Source of the DNA: Pictodentalium vernedei
Lineage: Eukaryota > Mollusca > Scaphopoda > Dentaliida > Dentaliidae
NCBI GenBank assembly: GCA_031216915.1
Contig: CM062290.1
Span: 258,826,291-258,890,290 of the forward strand
Direction of reading: 5' to 3'
Length of the DNA stretch: 64,000 bases
Below the pieces are notes generated by a model, which saw only the letters and a program-made list of their open reading frames with translations, had not been told where the DNA came from and ran no database searches. Shown here one piece after another: positions 56,260-64,000 of the stretch. Numbering within the stretch: the first letter of the stretch is position 1; each line of letters begins with the position of its first letter. The position numbers and the translations under genes were made by a program.

Positions 56260-56540
56260 AAATTGGTGGATTTTTATGAACTTTATATGCTGAAAAGCCC
56301 CACAAAGTAGATCTTCTGTTTCTCACGCCATTTTTTGTGAAATTGCATGAGGGCTGGCAGTTTTTTATTTTTTATTTTTTGTAATTATTTTTTGCCATCA
56401 AAAGTTCATGTTCTTGGTTTGTTTTATGCCTCATAATCTACAGAATAGTATGGGTGGTGGTGTATTTCATCCCTTTAGTGCAAGAAGGCTTTGCATTGCT
56501 AAATTATTGCAATGCCTTGTTGAACCTAAAGGGACAAATT
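56260..56540. repeat. interspersed repeat R, uninterrupted inverted copy
   Basis: In inverse order it matches 42380-42588 followed directly by 46296-46395, so it shows the target before the 3.7-kb insertion. Confidence 0.7.
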
Positions 56541-57021
56541 TATCACTTTTATTAACTTGTCTGAGAAACAGATTTTTAACTTTTTTAGGCCTTATTATTC
56601 TTGATTGCGAACTTGGAGAAATTTACAAACATTATAACTTGTAGGTTTACATTTTCATCACAGTCATATGCCAGAAAACCAGTAAAGGGCACATGCTTGT
56701 CTCATGAGAAAACTATTTTACCCACTAACAATTAATTGGTTTGGGGATAAAAGTAGCAGGGCATTTTCATGTTTTGATTTGCACCATTCTTTTGCAGATA
56801 TTGTACATGTGCAACAAATTGGGCAAAATCCATTAGAATGTTATAAAGTCATTTTCCTTAAAGTTAAACCACATTTTCAACTTTTTTTGATTACTGTCTT
56901 TTTCTGTATTCCTGTGAAAGGCTCTGTGGTAAAATAGTATCCAGGTGTGTGTGTGTTTGGAGGGGGATGAGGAGTGGGTACTTGAAAATGATTTTAAGTT
57001 GCGTCTTGTAGGCCCAAGTTA
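56541..57021. other. unassigned
   Basis: No gene recognised; a 77-codon frame (56704-56937) has no domain. Confidence 0.5.
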
Positions 57022-57063
57022 TTAACCCTCTACCTGATATCAGCAGCAATATCTATACTTGAA
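57022..57063 (+). mobile_element. MITE family 1 left tip, next to DIRS D
   Basis: TTAACCCTCTACCTGATATC start, cut off where DIRS D begins. The other half is not found beyond 62912. Confidence 0.45.
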
Positions 57064-57346
57064 AGTATAAATTTTATAGTAAATTTCCTTTCTTATTATA
57101 CCTACTGAAATTGTTTACTACAGGCTTGCACTACAGTGGAAGAACCTAACTCGGATAAAATACTCTTTATTTTAATCTTTCACAAGATTTGGGAAAGAAA
57201 AGTGGTGTAAAAACACCACGAAAAAAAAGCCAAAACTGGGTCGAGCACCATCGGCGCAAACTCAGTATGGGACACTCTTCCATAGTACAAATCCACGATT
57301 ACTGTAAAACAGTGCGCAATGCGTCAATTCGTCATTCTTTTGATTG
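57064..57346. repeat. left (3') ITR of DIRS D
   Basis: From GGCTTGCACTACAGTGGAAG through GGAAAGAAAAG and CAAAACTGGG to GCGTCAATTCGTCATTC it is the reverse complement of 62658-62895, with scattered differences. Confidence 0.88.
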
Positions 57347-57421
57347 CGAACAACACAGGAGTTATGTGATCAGCGGGGAGGAAGGATTCTTACCCGAATA
57401 AGAAGGCGGGAGGGCCTCCAT

Positions 57422-57512
57422 GTAAACAATTTCCGTAGGTATAATAAGAAAGGAAATTTACTTTAAAATTTATACTTCTTATCAACCTACCTCAATTGTT
57501 TACTACAGGCTG
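57422..57512. repeat. internal complementary region (ICR) of DIRS D
   Basis: 57422-57476 complements the left outer end 57064-57118 with about two mismatches; 57476-57510 complements the right outer end 62879-62912. It is preceded by TCAGCGGGGAGGAAGG (57371) and GGGAGGGCC (57409). Confidence 0.9.
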
Positions 57513-57936
57513 AATAGACAAATGGATGGAGGGAATCACATAACGAACCCACACATAACTTAATAGTACTGGGACCGTGGACAGAGGAAGAGATCCCTAG
57601 GCCTATCAATCCATAGCATCACAAACATTAGAAAAGACAATGAAAGATGAGGCGTATGGTGAAGTGCAACGCACAGACAGAAAGGGCAGTAACAGCACAA
57701 AGCTGGAACTGACCCTGAAAAAAGCTGAAAGGCTGGGATAGACAACAGCCTGAGCCGAAGAAAGAGGGCCCCAAGGTTCTCTGCCGGCTCCTGCAACTGT
57801 CACAGATAAAAGGAGAATGCAGCATTTCTCCAGAAGGCTGCCAGTATAACATCCGTCATCAGACAACATGACAGAGTTATTAAAAGAGGAAGACAATTCA
57901 CACACCTCGTGTCAGAAAAAACAATTGGTAATACAA
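57513..57936. other. DIRS D sequence where the YR core should be
   Basis: Short minus-strand frames with no YR motif; no R, HxxR or Y box can be read. The catalytic core has been deleted or replaced. Confidence 0.5.
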
Positions 57937-58353
57937 TCACCAGTAGCTAGACGAGCGGAAGCTGCACGAATAGCAAGACAAATCTATCAAGAAATGGATG
58001 CAGGAGAGATCTGGCATGTGAGAAAACGCATATTCATCCAGGATAAAGGCATGAATGCCCCCCACCCCCAAGCAGAGCAGCGACCAAGAAAGTGACCATC
58101 TTGGAGTAAACTGCAAAGTCCTAGGCCTTTTCAAGGAAAAGAGCTGAACAAGCTTGGAGAGGCAAGGATGAGTGTCGAAACAATGCGGTATCACATATGA
58201 AAAAATGTCTCCGAAGCATGGACATGTACCCATTGCTGGAGACCCCCAGAAACAAACATATACCAGAAACTCCACAAGCGGTGTGATCGAAGGAGTGACA
58301 GAAGCAACAGAGTGATCGCACACCATCGACAGAAGAACCTTCCACTTAGCCAC
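57937..58353 (-). pseudogene. YR N-terminal remnant of DIRS D
   Basis: 138 codons: MAKWKVLLSMVCDHSV.. and LFSLKRPRTLQFTPRWSLSW correspond to AKWKVFRRWC and NRPRTLRLIPKWNLAW of element C. It then diverges and ends before any catalytic residue. Confidence 0.7.
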
Positions 58354-58425
58354 AGAGGCTAAACCAGTGGAGTGAGTGTCTCCTTGAAGAAGAAAAGCAA
58401 CTCCACTGCGTGTCTCGAAAAACCA

Positions 58426-60223
58426 CTACGGAGGAGACAGGACCCGATAAAAGACATGTGCGAAACACAATGAGGTCGGGTCAACGTGAAACCTCCTCGG
58501 GCGACTTTGGCAAAGAAAGTCGTGAGGTAGAGGGAGACATGCCGGAACCGCCGCTAACAGAGAGCGGAGCAGATTGATCCACACCCACCGAGGCGACGGG
58601 TGTGATCGAAAGGATTCGACTGCATATCTGGGTGAGAACCTGAGGCAGAATCGGAACCGGTAGGAAGGCATAGCCGACAAGACCATCCCAAAGGAGGGCC
58701 AGAGCGTCCACGGCGAAAGCCAGAGCATCTGGACACGGGGACACGAAAGTGTCCACCGGATGGTTCCAATGAGTCGCAAGAGATCGATGGAACCCGCCAT
58801 GTGGAGCATCCACCCGGTGGAAATGACCCTGCCCCGATGGGACAGGGAGTCGGCTAGGACATTCAGATGACCGGGAATGTGACGAACAGCCACCCCGGCA
58901 TGGACATCCTGAGCGAGCAGTAGAAGATCCCGAGCCAATTCGTACATTGGAACAGAGTGTGTGCCGCCCTGGTTCCGAATGTAAGCAACCACCGTCGAAT
59001 GGTCGGACAACAGAAGGACCTGGCGATTCGACAGGTGAGGGATCCACTGCCTGAAACTCAGAAGAAGACCAAGAAGCTCCTTCTGGTTGATGTGTAGAGC
59101 TGCATGATCCTGGTCCCACATCCCGTGAATGGAAAGACCAAGAAGATCGAACGTCGCACCCCATCCGAGATCGCTGGCATCTGACGTCAGAACGCGATCG
59201 GACGTGGGTAAGTCCAACGGAACACCTTGCGAAAGCCACTGGACATCTGCCCAGAGGAGAAGGTGAGGATAAAGATATTCTAGAAACTGAAGCACCAGAT
59301 CCAGAAAATCTACATTCGGCCTCCAACGACTGAGCAGAAAGTGTTGGAGAGGTCTGACACGCAGCCAACCTAGAGGAATGAGATCCGTCACCGAACAGCA
59401 GGGACCGATTAGCCAGAGAATACTCCGAGCCGTTGCGGATGTGGACTGGGACAGAGTCAGAGCAAAAGCTGAGAGAATCACAGCCTTCGCCTGGGGAACT
59501 GCCACCAAATTGAATTGTGTGCGGAAAGCCATCCCCAGATGATAAAACGACTGAGAAGGGACCAGGTCCGACTTCTCCTCGTTGACTCTGAAACCTAGCG
59601 ACGTGAGCAAGCTCAACAGAGTGGCGACATCCGACTCCAGTAAGGCAGCATTGGAATGCCCCTGGAGGATATCGTCCAGATATGCCGAAGTAGTCATCCT
59701 GGACTGTGTGCGATGGAAAGCTATCACATGCGACATCAGTCTGGTGAAGGCCCAAGGAGCCAGGTTGAGGCCGAAAGGTATGGCCTTGAACTGGTAAACT
59801 CGCCCCAGAAAAACGAACATGAGATACTTCCATAACGCCCACTGAATCGGAACGTGAAAGTAAGCATCTCGCAGGTCGAAGCTGGAAGCGAAATCTCCCT
59901 GGTGAATTGAACGGTGGACCGACCTGAAAGTCTCCATGCTGAACTTGGGAGCAATGATAGACTGGTTCAGGAAACTCAGATCGATAACCGGTCGGAGGCG
60001 GCCGTCCTTCTTCGGCAAGAAAGAACAGGCGGGAATAGAAACTCACTGACCTAATGTTCTTGATGACCTCAATCGCCTCCTTTGTCAGGAGATTGTCTAT
60101 CTCCATGGACAAAAGTTCCTGACGTAAAATGTCTGAAGGAACTGTGGTTGGAGGAGGCACCCTGGACAGAGTGGGGTGTGTTCGGAAGGATATTCGCAGC
60201 CCGGACCGAACAACATCTAACAC
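58426..60223 (-). pseudogene. RT/RNase H of DIRS D, two frameshifts
   Basis: The N-terminal RT part (from 60223) is in one frame. It shifts near 60020 into 60018-58800: PKKDGRLRPVIDLSFLNQSI, FDLRDAYFHVPI, SAYLDDILQGHS, then RNase H VLTSDASDLGWGATF, LSDHSTVVAYI and RHIPGHLNVLADSLSH. Near 58800 it returns to the first frame (VDTFVSPCPDALAFAVDALA). The catalytic Asp residues are kept, so decay is recent or mild. Confidence 0.9.
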
Positions 60224-60249
60224 CCAAGGATCGGATGTGATGGTGGCCC

Positions 60250-61980
60250 AACGGTCTGTGAACTCTGCTATCCTTCCTCCAACCTGGGATGAGTCGAGGT
60301 GAGGACCTTCATTTCCAGGCTCGCGAGAGGAGAAAACACCTCCTCTACTGAATGAAGAATCCTGGGACTTCCCTCAAGACCGCCGACACTTACCCTTACC
60401 CCTTGAGTAAGAAGTAGAAGCGGGGGCAGAAGGATCAGCCCCTTTACTTCGCAGAGGAAGCAGAGGGTACTTGTTAGGCTTGGAATGCCCCCTGCCTACC
60501 CTAGAAGGCTGATCAAGCTGTCGGAACACCAGGGGGAACAGAAAGCGGCCTGTTTCCAATCCCGGGAGGGGGCGCCTGGAAAGCACTCACTGCCTCGCTG
60601 GAAGCAACGGGAAGGCTCTTTGACAGAACCTGAGTGAGTAAGGAGAGGGCCTCCCTAAGCTCACTGACCGTACTGGCCGGTTCGACAGGGGAACGAACCG
60701 GCAAAGTGGCTTCACCTCTGACCCTCTTAACCAGCGAAGGGTCACGATCCTCCAAAACACCCAACGTGGGACGACGGGCGGCAGCCGAAATGTCTGAAGG
60801 CAGACGTGTATAGGGGTGTGACACACCCCGAGGATCAACATAGCGGGAACTCATGAGAGTCACCGCGGACCTCTGCAGGGCAGAAGGTCCAGGCTGCACA
60901 AAAGACGTTGGTCCCCCAAAACTGGTCGTGTGGCCAAAATGAGTGGACGGAAACGCCACGGAGTTCATAGTGTCCCACTAAGAACATCCGAATCCAAGGA
61001 CAACTGTGGTGCTCAACGGCGCAGAGACCACAGTAGAGGGTCCACCCGGCAGCCACTTCCAACTTCGCCGAGTTGAAGTCAGGGAAGGCTGAGGCCGATA
61101 CCCCCATGTCTACACAACCAGACACCGCAGCAAACCACTGCAGGTATAAAACTACTGTGCTCAACGGCTGAGAGGACACAGTAGGGGGTTCAGTCGGCAG
61201 CCCCATCCGACTTCGCCGAGTGGAAGTCGGGGAAGGCTGAGGCCAATACCCCACAACCACACTACAGACATCCCTGCAGACCCTTGCAGGGATAAGCCGA
61301 GGCCGGCTAAAAACGGTGCCCAATGAAGTTGTAGACGGAACACCAGTAGCAGCAGATACGACAGGAGCTGTTGGAACTGGCGGAAAAGCGGAGAGAGCCA
61401 CCAAGCTCGGCCTCCAAAGGAGGAGTCACAACCCTAGTGACAGCCTCAGATGTCGACTGGAGAGGGCGCATAGTCCCGGAACCAGGCATCTCTTCACCAG
61501 AAATCCAACAGCTCCCGCAGTATCCACCACGGTAAAAAACTGCACATTCCCCACGGAAGGGGAATAACTCTCACCAGACATGGTTGAATCGGGAAGCCCC
61601 GAAACGACAGCGTTCCCCACCCCCCGCTGGTGCGGGAGGAGCTGCACATCCCCCACAGAGGGGGAGCAATTCTCACCAGACATGGTCGAATCGGGTGACC
61701 CCGAAACGATAGTGTTCCCCACCCCCCACGGGAGCGGGAGGAGCTGCACATCCCCCACGGAGGGGGTCAAACTCACACCAGACGTGGTCGAGTCAGGGGG
61801 GGGCCCAAAACGACAGCGTTCCACACTACCCGCGGGTGCGGAAGAAACTGCCACGAGAACGCACCAAGGCGAGGGCAAAAGGAATTGCCCTAAAGGAACC
61901 GAACTGGAAATAACAGAGGTGAGAGCAGTAGAAGAAAAAGGTGAACTCAACAGAAACAGAAAGAAGAAGAACACCCTCAA
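60250..61980 (-). pseudogene. gag-like region of DIRS D, shortened and broken
   Basis: The frames 60513-60968, 60835-61404 and 61426-61980 match gag pieces of A. An internal deletion of about 810 bp lies near 60525. The upstream frame starts with a hydrophobic stretch (FFFFLFLLSSPFSS) and then the 34-residue repeats. The Cys-rich start of C gag is not recognised. Confidence 0.6.
61543..61850 (-). repeat. 102-bp minisatellite in DIRS D gag region, 3 units
   Basis: CACATTCCCCACGGA / CACATCCCCCAC at 61543, 61645 and 61747, an exact period of 102 bp. Confidence 0.85.
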
Positions 61981-62004
61981 CTACGAGAGAAGGTGGCAGA
62001 AAAA

Positions 62005-62287
62005 CTTAGATGTGAGTCTTCCGTGGAAGACGTGTGTCGCCTGGCGTTTCAGACAGAATTCTAAGTGGAAAAGGGGCATAACTCTGGAAAAAATACAGCG
62101 GATCAAAAAATAGAATAGGAGGTGCACAATGCCATTATGTGATAAAGAATCACTGAAAGTTTCATCAAAATCCATTCATAGGTTAAAGAGGAGTGGCGGA
62201 TAAGAGAAAGTGTGACGCGGACGACGCAAGACAACAAAGGTAATCCCTATATGTCACTCCCCACTTCGTGGGGCGAAGACACAAAAA
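62005..62287. mobile_element. short array-type insertion in DIRS D
   Basis: A passes straight from AGGTGGCAGAAAAA to CCGGTGGGTACACGACAG, while D has 283 bp between. The insert opens with a GTCTTCCGTGGAAGAC hairpin and closes with CCCCACTTCGTGGGG, GCGAAGACACAAAA. Confidence 0.8.
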
Positions 62288-62639
62288 CGGTGGGTACATG
62301 ACAGAACCCAGACGGTCGACAGGGACCGAAAAAACAGAAATTCAGCCCCCAACAGAGTGAAGAAATCCTGTCCAGACAGTCTCAGATTGACACCTAACTC
62401 CAAAAACAATTAATTCATCAACCGAAAAATTCATTGTCGAATCGCGTGATGTCGAAAACAAAACATTCGCGAAAACGGAATAGTAAATAATATACAATGA
62501 GAATGTGGTTGAAAATATAAACGAGAATATATAAAACACAGTCCTGTTATTATACGATCTTCAGATCCATAATTCCAGTCACAGGAAAACCATTATCGAC
62601 GAGTTAAAATATCACTGTTACTGAGCAAAGATGGCACAC

Positions 62640-62912
62640 ATTCACCACGTGTGCGGATAATCAAAAGAATGACGAATTGACGCATTGCGCACTGTTTTAC
62701 GGTAGTCGTGGATTTGTACTATGAAAGAGCGTCTCATACAGGGTGTGCGCCAATGGCGCTCAACCCAGTTTTGGCTTTTTTTTCGTGGTGTTTTTGCACC
62801 CCTTTTCTTTCCCAAATCTTGGGAAAGATTAAAATAGAGAGTATTTTATCCGTGTTAGGTTCTTCCACTGTAGTGCAAGCCTGTAGAAAACAATTGAGGT
62901 AGGTTGATAAGA
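62640..62912. repeat. right (5') ITR of DIRS D
   Basis: Pairs with 57064-57346; ends GAGGTAGGTTGATAAGA. Confidence 0.88.
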
Positions 62913-63239
62913 AATCTTCATATTTCTGCCACAGGGCTAGAGTAAATGTTCTTTTCCACTTTCACTCGCCCTTCAGAACAAGCAGAGTAAGATAGGGGAT
63001 TATCTCCAATCCCCACCCCCCCCCCCCCCCCCCCTCTCCAAAAAAAAATAAATAAATAAATAAATAAATTGACTCAATTTGACTTGACGAATACAACCAT
63101 TCTTTGATAGTGATCATTGAAAAGTTTTCAGAAAACAATTTGATATATCATACTATGCCTGAAATATGAGCGCAAACCATTTTCAGAATTTTCAGTGCCA
63201 CCTACGTGATGGAACAATGAAATTTGACAAGTCAGTTAG
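62913..63239. other. unassigned, simple sequence
   Basis: C run near 63016-63034 followed by an AAAT repeat (63045-63070); no gene. Confidence 0.5.
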
Positions 63240-63560
63240 AAAGAAATCCTCAATACCCACCTTCAACACATCACCAAAAGATGAGACTGATCATTAAAGT
63301 CATTCTTGAGGTAATTGATGAAAAAAAAAATCAATAGGGCTGACATGGCAAAAATCAATATGGCTGACATATTGGTATGTTGAATATCAAATATAGACAA
63401 TAAGAAAAAGGAATCATCTGCTACCCACCCCAAAGACATCACCAACAGATAAGATTGACCAGTCATGGAATTCCCTAAGTTAATTATTGGAAACTCAAAT
63501 CAAGATGGCTGCCATGACAGCCACATTGAATATCAAATCTGGACAATTGGCGAAAGGAAT
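63240..63560. repeat. two-unit diverged array
   Basis: TACCCACC..CA.C..CATCACCAA.AGAT and TTGAATATCAAAT occur twice at about 170 bp. Confidence 0.5.
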
Positions 63561-63594
63561 CACTGTTTAGAAGTTCTTACTTGAAAAGTGTAAT

Positions 63595-63890
63595 ACAGTA
63601 AAACCTGTCTTGAGAGACCAGTGTCGTGAGAGACCACCTGTCTTGAGAGACCACTGTGATCATGTATGGAATGGTTTCACTCTGTAATGGACCTGTCACA
63701 AGAGATCACCTGTCTTCAGAGACCAGACACTGCAAAACTGTGGTAAAAACTCAGTTTTTCACTTGTTTTGAGAGACCAGAAAATCAATTTTTGGCAATTT
63801 CAGAGTATTAAAATCAATTAAGATCAATGCAATGTGTACAGAAATCAATAGTTCAAAAATGTAACCAGGACATCTGCCCAACAGTGAAAT
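63595..63890 (+). mobile_element. mariner/pogo-type MITE, left end
   Basis: TACAGTAAAACCTGTCTTGA is a typical end of this class; GAGAGACCA recurs five times. The opposite end was not found before the SINE. Confidence 0.45.
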
Positions 63891-63906
63891 TGTCAGTCAG
63901 GACATA

Positions 63907-64000
63907 TTATTTATTTATTGATGTTTAAGGTCACATATTTATGCACAATGGCTAATCATGACCGTGACAGTTTTACGGATGGAGGAAGCCGGAGCACCTG
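63907..64000 (-). mobile_element. tRNA-derived SINE, tail end (continues beyond window)
   Basis: TATTTATTTATTGATGTTTA, GCACAATGGCTAATCATGAC, CAGTTTTACGGATGGAGG match 51892-51990. Confidence 0.85.

Larger units (their letters stand above)
57064..62912 (-). mobile_element. DIRS-order retrotransposon D (both ends and ICR, defective genes)
   Basis: Left and right ITRs, ICR, YR remnant, RT/RNase H and gag occur in DIRS order. Compared with A it lacks about 810 bp of gag (A 9632-10443) and carries a 283-bp array insertion (62005-62287). It lacks the array insertion found in A. It cannot supply RT or YR itself, but its terminal sites look complete. Confidence 0.92.

Overview
This is a eukaryotic, animal-type window made almost entirely of transposable elements. 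I found no convincing host gene, rRNA or true tRNA gene. Elements with inverted ends and overlapping RT/tyrosine-recombinase frames, tRNA-derived SINEs, TTAA-flanked MITEs and short tandem arrays resembling the 'pearl'/Helentron-like elements of bivalves suggest a marine invertebrate, most likely a mollusc. That is inference, because no host marker gene is present.

The main content is four DIRS-order retrotransposons, all on the minus strand. Element C (34171-41286) is the best preserved: gag-like ORF, reverse transcriptase/RNase H ORF and tyrosine recombinase (YR) ORF are all open, with inverted terminal repeats and an internal complementary region (ICR). Element B (13778-about 18680) is a relative with an open YR, frameshifted RT/RNase H and a 5'-truncated gag. 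Elements D (57064-62912) and A (5948-12639) are a second, more diverged pair: their RT is frameshifted and the YR catalytic core is gone. D keeps both termini and the ICR; A has lost its left end. A fifth, very decayed plus-strand RT relic lies at about 32986-33770. In these elements gag would package the RNA, RT/RNase H copies it, the ICR aligns the ends of the single-stranded copy into a circle, and YR integrates the circle.

Between them lie short elements. Three MITE families are bordered by TTAA (family 1 with a central palindrome, families 2 and 3). One Tc1-like transposon (54837-56016) has a broken transposase. Two hAT-like non-autonomous elements, a LINE 3' fragment, and two SINE-type families sharing one 3' tail are also present. 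Many tandem arrays with 140-170-bp units have short inverted ends and a hairpin followed by A-rich sequence. Several arrays can be shown to be insertions because an uninterrupted copy of their target exists elsewhere in the window.

Layout: 1-5.9 kb SINE pieces and arrays; 5.9-12.6 DIRS A; 12.7-13.5 array; 13.8-18.7 DIRS B; 19-34 kb scattered SINEs, MITEs, arrays, hAT, LINE and mostly unassigned AT-rich DNA; 34.2-41.3 DIRS C; 41.3-46.3 arrays; 46.4-54.8 duplications, MITEs, hAT, SINE; 54.8-56.0 Tc1; 57.1-62.9 DIRS D; 62.9-64 arrays and SINE.
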